Source: Acarospora socialis | Lineage: Eukaryota > Ascomycota > Lecanoromycetes > Acarosporales > Acarosporaceae | NCBI GenBank assembly: GCA_025617375.2 | Contig: JAMYGW020000012.1 | Location: 620,001-684,000, forward strand | Length of the DNA: 64,000 bases | Reading direction: 5' to 3' | In this document: piece after piece, positions 47,419-57,213 of the stretch | Layout of the letters: each line of letters starts with the position of its first letter | How positions within the stretch are numbered: the first letter of the stretch is position 1 | Program-made: the position numbers and the translations under genes | Notes under the pieces: model-generated | What the model was told of the DNA's origin: nothing | Seen by the model: the letters and a program-made list of their open reading frames with translations, nothing else | Database searches by the model: none

Positions 47419-49410
47419 ATGTCTTCGACTACTCTTATGACCTTCATCCTGTAAGAATACTACTTCAGAACTGCTCTAAACATAGTCCGTTGACTGACAT
47501 GCGATTAGCCAAACCCCGCCAAGTACAGCTTCTGTTGATCTCCTTGGATCATGGGATAATTTCAGCAAACCCTACCCCATGCAGAAGGATCTCCGTACCG
47601 GACGAGGACATTGGCGGGGTTGTCATACCTTCGAGAATATCATATGTGATGGAGAGCTTGATAATAGTCATCAGAAGCGTAATGGAGGCTTGAAGATGGG
47701 AGGAAAGTACTGGTACTTCGTACGTTGCGCCCACTACCTTGAGGAAGGTGGTAGCATGGTTTATTGATAGACAACGACCTGCAGTACCAGCTAAACGGCG
47801 AAGTCGAATACCACAATCCTGCCGAACCCTCCACCACTTCTTGCCCTCTACTTCCTGGACAACCTGTCAACGTCCTCGAGGTCCCCATACAGATAGGGGG
47901 AGAGGATCAAAGATCGCGCAACGGATCCACGAGTCCTAGCACTCCTGCGGCTTGTACCATGAATCCGAATGACAAGTACCTAAATCCGAGACCTGCACCC
48001 GTACCGAAGCTGTCTTGCTTCTCAAGCTCGCAAACCTCCTTCAATAAGATGACGGTTCAAATGTCCTCACCTCAGTCCGGACGCTCGCCTTGGTCGTCAA
48101 GGTCAAAGAATCGCTCCCAATGTTCAAGAAGTTCTCCAACTCCGAGTCCTTTATTGTCCTATGCACGCAAGTTCTCAATTGGTAGAGTGAGTCGGTCTCT
48201 GTCACCGAGACGAGCTTCTATGCCTCGGGTGGCACTTCGCCGCTCCAGAGCTCCACTATCTGCAGGGGCAGAGTCGGAGCCGGATCGCGGGCGCCGTCGC
48301 GGAGTCCACGTGGAGAGGAAGATTCAGATTGGGGAGCCGGTACTTATTAGCCGCACCGATGAGGCCCGCCATTGTATTCCTTTACGCGAAGCGCAATCAG
48401 AATCTCCGTCCAGGAGTCCGTCCTTTTCGCCGTCTCCGAGCGAGGAGCCAAGATCAACACCATCTCTTGCTGCAACGCCCCAGATCTCCCAGCAAGACAT
48501 CTATCTATCTCAGAGTACTCATTCAGAGTCAAGTCCCAGGGAGACATCTTCATTGAGAAATTCGGTGCACTTTGAGGAAGTAGATTTCGGGTCAGACCTC
48601 CACGAATTCCAGGGAGGCTCAAAGGATTTGGGGATTGAGAGAACAATTTGTCCAGCTCTTCTGGAAGCTCCTTCTGAGTGCCAACCACAAGCGGCCCAGC
48701 ACGGCAGTCTCGAGTATTCAATAAAGCTCCCTAACCTATCGGCAGCTGAAAAGACCTCAGATGTTCAAGCTTTCAATACTAGTTCCACAACTGCCCTACC
48801 ACAGAACGCTACAACTCTCGATATCATCATATCCGACACGCTCAAGCCTCCAGCTCTGCCTAAAAGTGGCGCACGTCCGCAACTGTTACGCAGTCACTTC
48901 TCGGCGTGGAGCAGCACCACCGTCGCCCCTTCCCCAACATCACCCGATACCGTCGACGACCACACCTCGCCGTCCCTGACCTCAGCAACTGACACCTCCA
49001 GCGATCCCCTCTCGCCATATCGGCTCTCCTTCCACTTCGACACACAGACGAGCCCCGAGCTGGACAACTTTTTCAACAGCAGACCCGGGACCCACACACC
49101 GCCACCCTATGAGCATCCCGCCCACCGCTCCGCTGACATAAATGACGATCTCTCCACCTTCGATACAAATCCCTATTGCGGTCACACTACCTTCCAAGGT
49201 TACAGCCTCTCCGCCCATGAACACGCATCGGATCTCACTCTACGTAAAATTCCAACGCCCCAGCGCCTGCCAGAACCGGCCATCGGATCGCAGAACTGTA
49301 ATACAGGCCTGGTGCAGTCGTGGAACGACGGCTCCGCCCACCGCCTCACCGCGACGGAGGAGCTGCTTGACGACTTGGCGTATCTCGGCGGCATGATCGT
49401 GCCGTACTGA
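47419..49410 (+). CDS. Ser/Pro-rich protein with glycogen-binding-like (CBM48/AMPK-type) N-terminal module
   Basis: Three exons (47419-47450, 47509-47719, 47785-49410) give 622 aa starting MSSTTLMTFI. Residues 15-110 read VDLLGSWDNFSKPYPMQKDL, GRGHWRGCHTFENIICDG, GGLKMGGKYWYF-YQLNGEVE and PSTTSCPLLPGQPVNVLEVP. This is a beta-sandwich pattern like the AMPK-beta/CBM48 module (xGSWDNF, W-R, KYWYFYQL) and belongs to a fungal family I have seen but which has no established function. The second junction was chosen at GCAG (47784) because it gives WYF-YQLNGEVE; nearer acceptors break frame or leave a 35-nt intron. The remaining 500 residues are Ser/Pro/Arg-rich and probably phosphorylated; the end is EELLDDLAYLGGMIVPY. 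Carbohydrate binding is inference. Confidence 0.78.
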
Positions 49411-50543
49411 TGACTGTTTTGCGACTCGTATATAGGGGGTTATATGCATGGATACCCGGACTGGCGTTTTTGATTTTGATTCGCATATTACTTGCAACAA
49501 TTGCCTGCTTACGAGGTTGACATCGGATATTTAGTATCATTTGTTCGCTAGACAGATTATATATTTTGCAGTACTTACTGCTTGCTTGCTTCTGGTCGCT
49601 ATCTGTACCGTTGACCGACCATCGAGTCGGGAGTTGGCTGTTAGCTGCCTTACTTAGATACATTTATATATATCGATACATGTATATACATACACTTAGA
49701 TCAGAAATCCCATCACCTTGTCGTCCTCGGTATCAAGAACACACTTCGTACCGCAACAGTTCTAAGAAGCAGCGCATGCACCAAGGCGATGCCAAACCCC
49801 CTCCTCCTCTCCCTATCACATCACCACTGCATACCTCACCTACCTGACCCCGACCACCAAGGTCCAGAACGCCTGGCTAGGCACAAGTTACATATCCGTA
49901 CACGACACCACGATATGCTCTCATGCCAAGAAAAAACACCGTTTTGGCTCATGACCAACGCAATCAATACATACAACACCGCCACCGAACAATCCCCCAG
50001 ATACGTACGTTGAGCACTATGAGGAAGAAGAAGGAGAAGGAGGAGGAGGAGAAGGAAGCGTTGTGCTCGACAGAAGCTGGCGGGATTGCCGTGTGACTGC
50101 GCCCGAGTCCGGAAACGGGGTTTGGGGATTCAGAGTGGGGGGTTCTGATGCGGAGGAGGAGTGTGTAATCGAGAGAAAAGCCCGATATCTGTGTCGAGGT
50201 GGATGATGGTTTCGCTATTTTCTTGTTCCAAGTACACGCAAGGAGAAGGGGAGCCAGCACGGATAGAGGGTAGGATTTGAAGGCAGTGCTCTATGAACAA
50301 GTCTCATGATACTGTAGTAGAGGAACGGTCGAGAACATAGTACGTGCACCGAAGCAATAAGAAAAAGCCGTTCACCCCCGTCCCGACTAGGGCATGTCCG
50401 CGGCTGCCTTGTCGATCGCTCCGATCAAAAGGCCACCGGCAACGGAGAGAGAAGAGAAGCCATGTACAACCGAACTATCTTCCTCCATCGCAACCTCGGC
50501 CTTTTTCCCGGCCTGATCTCCCCTTCCATTCCACTCAACCTCC
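49411..50543. other. Convergent spacer, 1.1 kb
   Basis: No gene is supported. It contains a TA/CATA-rich patch at 49660-49695 and a 38-nt purine-only tract at 50021-50058. Confidence 0.5.
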
Positions 50544-51510
50544 TCACCTCCTCACCTCCGCACTGTTCCTCTTCCGATCCAGCCGCCTCGTCACGGCGCC
50601 CAGCACGCACTTCAGAATCGCCTCGGCGCTCAACCCGCTGCCGCCGACCCCATTCCACGGCACCGTATCCACCATATCCCTTGCCCCACACAGGCCCGCC
50701 AGATCGTCGTCCAGCGCGCGCAGGTGCTCCGTCGCCTCGCGATCCTCGCCGACCTGGAAGAACTGGATGCCGACCTGCCAGGCCGGCACGTCGGCGCGAT
50801 CGAGCTTCTTGGCCGCCTCGATGATGACCGTGTCGACGTCGTCGTTCAGCGCGCCGTCCGTGATGACGATGATGTTCAGCGGCTTGACGGCGTCGCCCTC
50901 GCGCTCCACGCGTGCCAGGTACGGCTTCAGGATCTGGTACAGGCGCCGGCCCGTCGGCGTCCCGCCGCGGGGCTGCACCGTCTCGAAGATATGGCTGACG
51001 GTCGCGGCCGTCGTGATGTTGCGGTACGCGGGCGAGTCCGCCGTGTTGAGGAAGTATACGTCGATGCCGTCGGCGTCGTGCGCCGTGCAGATGGGCGCGA
51101 TGGTGCGGAGGGCGGCCGAGGTTTCGCGCCACGAGCGGCCCGCCATGCTGCCGGAGTCGTCGATTAGGAAGATGGTGTCGAAGGTTGAGAGGAAGGCGTA
51201 AGGGTCGTCGGCGGTGTGGGTGATGCGGCCGGGGAGGGTGGTGGGAGGGGCGGCGGGGGTGTAGGCTGGTGGGGGCTCGTTGTCGGTCGAGGCGGTTGGA
51301 GGGTCTGTGGTGGGGCGATTGTTAGTGATGGGTGAGATGGTGGTGAGGGAATGTGAACGTACCTGGTCGGCGAGTTGGAGCTGAGCTCACGGTAAAGGGA
51401 TTGCTGCTACCCATGTTGGAGGATTTGTTTGACTTGAAAGATGCCGTTCTTGAAGAGGCATCGGAGTTTTTGCGTGAGAACTTGCTCTTGAGAGAACCGA
51501 AGATGGGCAT
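50544..51510 (-). CDS. von Willebrand factor A (VWA) domain protein
   Basis: Two exons (51363-51510, 50544-51304) give 302 aa from the ATG of MPIFGSLKSKFSRKNSDASS; an upstream in-frame ATG at 51591 would add 27 residues. After a short basic Ser-rich leader and a Pro-rich linker (NEPPPAYTPAAPPTTLPG), the VWA domain starts DTIFLIDDSGSMAGRSWRE, with an intact MIDAS (D-D-S-G-S plus GGTPTG and ITDGALND). It ends with a helical ILKCVLGAVTRRLDRKRN. Standalone VWA proteins of this size are common in filamentous fungi and uncharacterised. The MIDAS suggests metal-dependent protein binding. There is no signal peptide or membrane helix, so it is probably cytoplasmic or nuclear. Confidence 0.86.
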
Positions 51511-52526
51511 TTTGGTGCTTTGGGCAGACAAGGCATTTGTGGAGGAGAAGTTGTTGTTCGCGCAGGGCGATGGATGAAGTATGAAGTGCATCTTGACGGG
51601 AGTGAATATGCTTTGTTGTGAATAGAACCACGTAGGAGTTTGTTTAAACAGGTGATGCTTTAGTCAAGTAAGGGGATGTCACTTGGTCTTGCCAGTTGAG
51701 ATGGTGAGCTCTAGTCCTTGAAACATTGGCATTGAGAGAACCTTATATATACAGTTTCCTTTGAAGTCGTCCTCCATTGCGCCGTCCTGAGATACCATCA
51801 GGCCAGTAAATCATCTGCAGTTTCTGCCTTGTTGAAAGCCGGGTAACACACTGTTTAGGAAGGCGCCTACGCCACGTCTTATATTATGTAGGCAGTGAAG
51901 CGCCAGGAGTTGAGTACCTAGGGTAAGAGTGTCAGCCCTAACAAGGGTGATGTTGGGTCGGACCAAAACAACTCTATGACAGTTTGAATTCCAAACAAGC
52001 GCTAGTGCACAATGCCCCCGGGCTACAGCTGCGCCTCTACCTAACCCCTTTGAGGCCGAAATAGGTATCCTGTATAAGTACAGGCTGTGCAGTTGCTTTG
52101 CCTCAAAGCGGGCGGAACACTACCGAGAAACCAATCAGAAGCCGATCGCAAAGGCGGTCAACATTTCGGACCCCGCAGCGGTCCATGTGTGTTCCTGCAG
52201 AGCATACTCTACCTTACCTATACCTTACTGATTGCAAAAGCTTGTCTTTCATTGTCTACCATTATCGGGCAGTCACAGCCTGACGAGTGCATCTCAAATC
52301 ATATTCCCAAGGGCGTGAGCATGGCAATGCTCTTGGTGACACATAGCACCAGACAGGTTTCCAGTGCAGAGGCTAGGTGTTTGGGATGTTGTCAGATTCG
52401 GCTCTGCAGAGGGTCATGCCTGAGGTAAAACATCCAGCCTGGTGGTCAGCTTCAGATTCCAGTCTACCTTATCGGCGGTGAAGCCGATATCTGTACTAAT
52501 CTCTCTAAGCTGACAGTCACACGCCG
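51511..52526. other. Spacer, 1.0 kb
   Basis: Promoter of the VWA gene and 3' flank of the next minus-strand gene. No coding region is supported. Confidence 0.5.
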
Positions 52527-53879
52527 CTAGCTGACTGAAGTTGCAGGAGGCTCCCAAACCCTCTCCTGCGCCGTGAACATATCTCGCGCCTGGTCATGCC
52601 GCTCGCACTTGTTCTTGGAGAGTATTCTCGAGCGCGAATAGGTCCAATGCTTCACTTGGGCATACTGTGACCACATCAATTCCGTCCTGCCTTGGAACCA
52701 GCACTTTCCGCAAATCCCAGCCTCGGACTCGAGAAGGCCCTGGATGAGCTCTATCACCGGCAATAACCGCGCTCGGAGTCCGCAGTGTGAGTGATGCTTG
52801 TCAATTTGGTATGACGGACACTGACGCAGCTTATCAAGCAGCTTGTCGATTGACCCAATAAAGAATTGAGAGTCGCTGTCATCGTATATCATACCTTGTA
52901 AGCGTAACGTCCCAACGCGAGTGAAGAAGCGGACCATTTCGCCAAGTTGAAAGGAGTCACACTGAGCAGACGAATCATACCCAAGCTTGCACTGGCGCTG
53001 TTTCGAGGTATAGGCCTTCAGGAAATAGCTTTGTATATCGTTGAGAGTGTTTAGTATAGATTCGCGGCGGTAGATCAATTCCTCTGAGAACGTCAGTTGT
53101 CGAGTTGACTGAGAAGTGGACATCGACGTACCTTCAAGCCCGTTAGGTAGCGTCCACCAAAGCGCCCTCAGTCCTTCATCAACACTTTCTGGTTCAGCAT
53201 ACCAGCGCTGGGACCCATGATTGACCAATAGCGCTGTACAGGATGTGATCCATTGCGGAATATTGAGGTGCATGCCGCTGAATAATATTTGGCGTATCGG
53301 CTCCTCCTTGTATGTCGAGTTGAGCCACTTTGTTGCGAAGGCGTTATATAGGCCCTGATGCTTCCTCACGAGATCCCGAATACTGTGTAAACCATCAAAC
53401 CTATCCGCAACGACAACAAGGTTGGCAAGCCAGGAAGGAGTGAGCTGGTGCCCCTGATGGTAAACCCCATGTAAGATCCTCAGGAAGGTAGTCATTGACC
53501 ACTCATATCGAACACGACTTGACAACAGCCCAATGTCCGTAATCGATATGTGGGGCAGCTCATTGGGGGGTACATCTCGCCAAGATCGATATCGGTCTCG
53601 CAGCGTTCTCTGTACCGCGCTCACACGCACGCCTTCGCTGAATTTCTCAGGGTCGAGCAAGTTCCGGAAGTAGAGGGAAGACGCCCGCAGCTCGGTCGTA
53701 GTCACCAGGTACAATATGTGCTCCTTCCCGAATGAGGTCTCCACGTCCAGTACGAGATCAGCATCGTCCTTGATGCTTATGACCCGTCCACGTTCCGACC
53801 AGCTGTTGCTGGAGGTGTGTTTCTCCGACTTTATGTCTTCAGGCGCAGCATCGTCCGTGGTTGATGCAATTGACAGCAT
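52527..53879 (-). CDS. BTB/POZ-like hypothetical protein
   Basis: The minus strand is open for 450 codons from MLSIASTTDDAAPEDIKSEK. A 48-nt segment at 53084-53131 has donor GTACGT, a CTGAC branch site and a CAG acceptor, keeps the frame when removed and joins TLPNGLE-EELIYRRESIL. I think it is a real intron, giving exons 53132-53879 and 52527-53083 and 434 aa. The N-terminal DADLVLDVETSFGKEHILYLVTTTELRASSLYFRNLLDPEKFSEG has the layout of a BTB fold (D-vL-v ... f-vhs--L---S-yFr-ll). The following MTTFLRILHGVYHQG ... LANLVVVADRFDGLHSIRDL resembles a BACK-like helical part. Such proteins are numerous in fungi; partner and role are unknown. A C-terminal CGKCW and KCERH pair might bind metal. Confidence 0.72.
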   Translation of the reverse strand: MLSIASTTDDAAPEDIKSEKHTSSNSWSERGRVISIKDDADLVLDVETSFGKEHILYLVTTTELRASSLYFRNLLDPEKFSEGVRVSAVQRTLRDRYRSWRDVPPNELPHISITDIGLLSSRVRYEWSMTTFLRILHGVYHQGHQLTPSWLANLVVVADRFDGLHSIRDLVRKHQGLYNAFATKWLNSTYKEEPIRQILFSGMHLNIPQWITSCTALLVNHGSQRWYAEPESVDEGLRALWWTLPNGLEGTSMSTSQSTRQLTFSEELIYRRESILNTLNDIQSYFLKAYTSKQRQCKLGYDSSAQCDSFQLGEMVRFFTRVGTLRLQGMIYDDSDSQFFIGSIDKLLDKLRQCPSYQIDKHHSHCGLRARLLPVIELIQGLLESEAGICGKCWFQGRTELMWSQYAQVKHWTYSRSRILSKNKCERHDQARDMFTAQERVWEPPATSVS

Positions 53880-54537
53880 GCGTGCATATGACGATGCAGC
53901 ACCCCCTTACGCGTCTCAAGGTCGCGACGTGAGAAGTGCTGAAAGGTGATCGAATCGCTGAGGTTGTTAGGAAGGCCACGTGAGTCGCTCAGTCCGTTGT
54001 TATGGCGCTGTCAGTATCCTCATTCAAATATGACAAGAATCTTCATGGATAGGGCCAAGCCATTCTTGAGCTTCCTCACGCAAGTCTGATGGATGCTTTG
54101 TGTCCGTTGTGGTTGACTATTGCCACAGTTAAGTACTTGTGCAAACTTGTAGGCAGAGATACGTAGAGTTGTTCTGACCAATTACCGTGCTCGCGATACA
54201 GCTTACGAATACAGGAGCTCACACCTCCCGGTTTTCCTGCAGTCGTCTTGCAAGCACAGCTTCAAGTTATGAGTTACTGTAACAATCTACCTCATCGAGG
54301 GTTCTGCCGAGCTGAGAGCACCTGCGGCATTCTTTGAGGTCTCTACCAACGCCCACGGAGTCAATTTGTCTGCTTCGTACGATTTGCGTCGACATTAAAC
54401 AGCTAACGCCGGCATTCAAAGTCAACTTTATACGCCACTAGAAACGCCCTTGCGATACTCAGTCCACATCCGATAACAGTCTAAGGCTCAAGTACTGGTT
54501 GGGATGCGAGATGAGACTTGAGCGAACTCAATAAATC
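53880..54537. other. Spacer, 0.7 kb
   Basis: Promoter of the BTB-like gene and 3' flank of FTR1. No coding region is supported. Confidence 0.5.
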
Positions 54538-55938
54538 TCATGAATCAATGCTTTTGATCGTGGCCTTTACGCCTTCTTCTTCGCTCTTTGTTTTATCAGG
54601 TTCGGAGGTTTCTCTGCCTTGAGTGCACTCTTCGCTTCTCGTACTGGCGGCCTCGGATACAAACTCAGGCTTTCGCTTCAGGAACGGCCAATGCCCCCGT
54701 CTTTCGTTGTATCGCATAGCCAGGAACGTTGTTATGACGCAGACCCAGTACAGGTTGTACGAGATAACGGAGCCATAGGTTGCGGAGTTCTGCCATCCAA
54801 GAATGGCGTTGAAGATACCCCAGCCTCCTCCGCCGTTGATTGTCGGGCTACAGCACTATGAGGATAGATCAGAGACGAAGAGGGAAGACAGGACGAAAGA
54901 CAAAATCATCTGACTCACGTCTACGTGCCAAACGCTTTGACGGATGTCATACGAGCCCGGGCCGGAACCCGACTCCACTGCACCGCTTCCTGCTAGTGAG
55001 CTCCACTTGGGCTGGATTAGTCGACACTCTATTCTCAACCTCTACAGGTACTTACCTTGTGCGTCTCGAATCTCCATACTCCTTTGGAGAAAAGGCCGGC
55101 GGCAACGAGATAGAGGCAGCAGGTCGAGACGATCAGGAACGTCTGGATGGATGCGAGGTTCCCGCCTCTGGCGCGAAGTTTAGTATACTTTGTCAGGCAG
55201 AAGGGTAAAGTTAAGACAACAACTTACTTGAAAATGAGGAACCCAACAAAACATCCACCCGCGATACCAACGACAACTGGTATAGGAAAGGAGGTAGCGG
55301 GAAACCCAAGGCTAACACCACCGATGAAGACTACAGCTTCGAGACCTTCCCTGAGGATGGTGACGAAAGGAAGTAAGAACATGGCATACTTCTCGCACCA
55401 TCTTTTGAACCGGTTGCGTGAGTTGCCTTTGGTGGTATCCTTCTCTTCAAGGGCTTTGGCAAGCTTTATCCGCCATTTGTCTTGGAGCTTGGACACGCGA
55501 AGCAGTGCAGCGCCCATAAGGGTGATAATAATGGAAGAGACAAGGCTGAAGACTCCCTCCCAGATGTTCTCCGCGCCTTCCCAGTGGTTTTTGCCTAGGC
55601 CATAGAACGCACCGATCATACCGGCACCGATCACGATACAGACAACCAGGCCAAGGATCGTGCCCCACCACACCTGCACGATGTCAGTTGTCAGAGGCTG
55701 CGATCAGCGGATACTCAATGGGTTGAGAGATTATCTTACCTGTCTTACGAGTTTCTTGTACATTGTTGCATCCCGATCCGGGCTCAGGGTCTGCTTTAAG
55801 AAAGCCAACAGAATAGCGACAATGATGCCGGTCTCAATGGTTTCTCGAAGACATATGAAGAACACTGTTGGATGGGGTCAACAATGACCCTTTTAAGGCG
55901 GGTCCAGACTCACCAGGAACTGCAAACACGTTCACCAT
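54538..55938 (-). CDS. FTR1: High-affinity iron permease Ftr1
   Basis: Six exons (55914-55938, 55740-55864, 55228-55673, 55056-55167, 54919-55005, 54538-54855) give 370 aa. The start [23 protein letters not shown] carries the first REXXE iron motif (RETIE, residues 15-19). [19 protein letters not shown] carries the second (REGLE, about 157-161). Seven hydrophobic helices are visible, and the last exons give [20 protein letters not shown] and a cytoplasmic Glu/Lys-rich tail. Ftr1 passes iron across the plasma membrane after oxidation by Fet3, with which it assembles. The gene is divergent from FET3, 1,275 bp apart, with GATA-type iron-regulatory sites in between. All six junctions restore frame and family sequence. 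Confidence 0.96.
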
Positions 55939-56031
55939 GATAGCGAAACTCGACCACGGAGAGGAAGCCGACTCCTATAGAACCACAGGGCTTCTACAGA
56001 TAAACAGATCGTAGGGTTCTGGAGTAGCTTG

Positions 56032-56092
56032 ATCTGATAACAATTGACGGGCGAAATTGATCTGATAAAGAGAAGGATAAACGATCTGATAA
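56032..56092 (+). promoter_or_regulatory. SRE-type GATA cluster near FTR1 (three sites)
   Basis: ATCTGATAA occurs at 56032-56040, 56060-56068 and 56084-56092, spaced 28 and 24 bp apart, 94-154 bp upstream of the FTR1 ATG. Confidence 0.85.
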
Positions 56093-56492
56093 AGAGCGGA
56101 AATTGGCCCAGGTTAGCCGCCGAGCCGAGTGGGGTCACGAAGGACGGCAATTGATCTTGGCGAACTGTTGGCAGTAGGTAATCGAATCATAAACTAACGC
56201 TTACAGTCAGGTAAGTCCCATTCGTATCATTGACAAGGACGTTCAGATGCCCGATGTCGGGGAGTTGGGAAAATGACTGTGGGAGGTTTCCTCAGGTACG
56301 AAGTACTGCCGGGGCCCGTCTAGCGGATATCAAGGTAGTCGCGATGTCACTTTTTCTTACCTTAACGCGATTGTGCACACTTCATTTGATGAACTCCACC
56401 TGTTTTCACTCTTGGCCAAGGTCTTGGCTATGCGGGTCTTTCTCTCTCCAGACCGCACCTTTTTCCTGCACTTCCGGGCTCCTCCGCGCAGG

Positions 56493-56613
56493 ATCTGATA
56501 AGATTTGATAACACCTCCTCAGTTGGCTGGGCCGAGGATGATCTAATCCTGCGTTCTTACCGCACTAGTCAAAGTCAAATATTTTATCTGATCGCGCGCT
56601 TAGGATCTGATAA
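56493..56613 (+). promoter_or_regulatory. SRE-type GATA cluster on the FET3 side (three sites plus one near match)
   Basis: ATCTGATAA at 56493-56501 and 56605-56613, its complement form TTATCTGAT at 56584-56592, and ATTTGATAA at 56503-56511, all 600-720 bp upstream of the FET3 ATG. Confidence 0.8.
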
Positions 56614-57213
56614 ATGGGAATTCAAAGTTCCGACCAATATCAACATAGCACATACTGGCAGCCTGTGACCGTTGCATAGTATTCTATAGCAGGACACCAC
56701 CAGTGACGGTCGTGTGGTGTTGTGTGGATTTTCTGACCTCCGCTGTGCCGTAGGTATTATCTAGCGTGTCTACGGTTGACGCCCCGGCATCGGCTGCTTT
56801 CGCTCACTTGCAACTGATATTGCTGTCAATTTGATGTCGGTCAGGGATTGAGATGAGGGACGGCCCAGAAAGAATTCGATCACCTTTCAGCTGAATTCTC
56901 TACCGCCCAGCTCAACCAACCAACCAATCATTGTATAACACATCGGGGCAACCACCAGCCACCTCTCGGGCAACTGGATCTTAGGGTTGCCTCATCCTGA
57001 GTCCTACGGAAACGGCAGCAGAAACAGGGGGAACGTATTCTAAGCGGGGTCTGATCGGAGAGCTTGCTGTGCTTGTCAAGTGCTCCAACTTTCCCTGGTG
57101 ACCGAGCATTCCCGGCTGGTATTGAGCACTCTCTCACGTATCCACCATCCACACCCTGGACTCATCACCACTCCAACATCGTCGCCAGTGTGAGTTCACA
57201 AGGTGCCTTTACA

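Larger units (their letters stand above)
55939..57213. promoter_or_regulatory. Shared divergent FTR1/FET3 promoter
   Basis: This 1.3-kb region between the two start codons has six exact matches to ATCWGATAA, the consensus recognised by SRE/SreA/Sfu1-type iron-responsive GATA repressors: five as ATCTGATAA on the + strand (56032, 56060, 56084, 56493, 56605) and one as ATCAGATAA on the minus strand (56584-56592). A near match ATTTGATAA is at 56503. CCAAT boxes at 56634 and 56924 might serve the CCAAT-binding complex/HapX. The family role is repression of both genes when iron is plentiful. Confidence 0.85.

Noticed and set aside
50425-51132. 235-codon minus-strand frame
   Set aside because: Alternative frame of the VWA gene; Arg/Gly low complexity.
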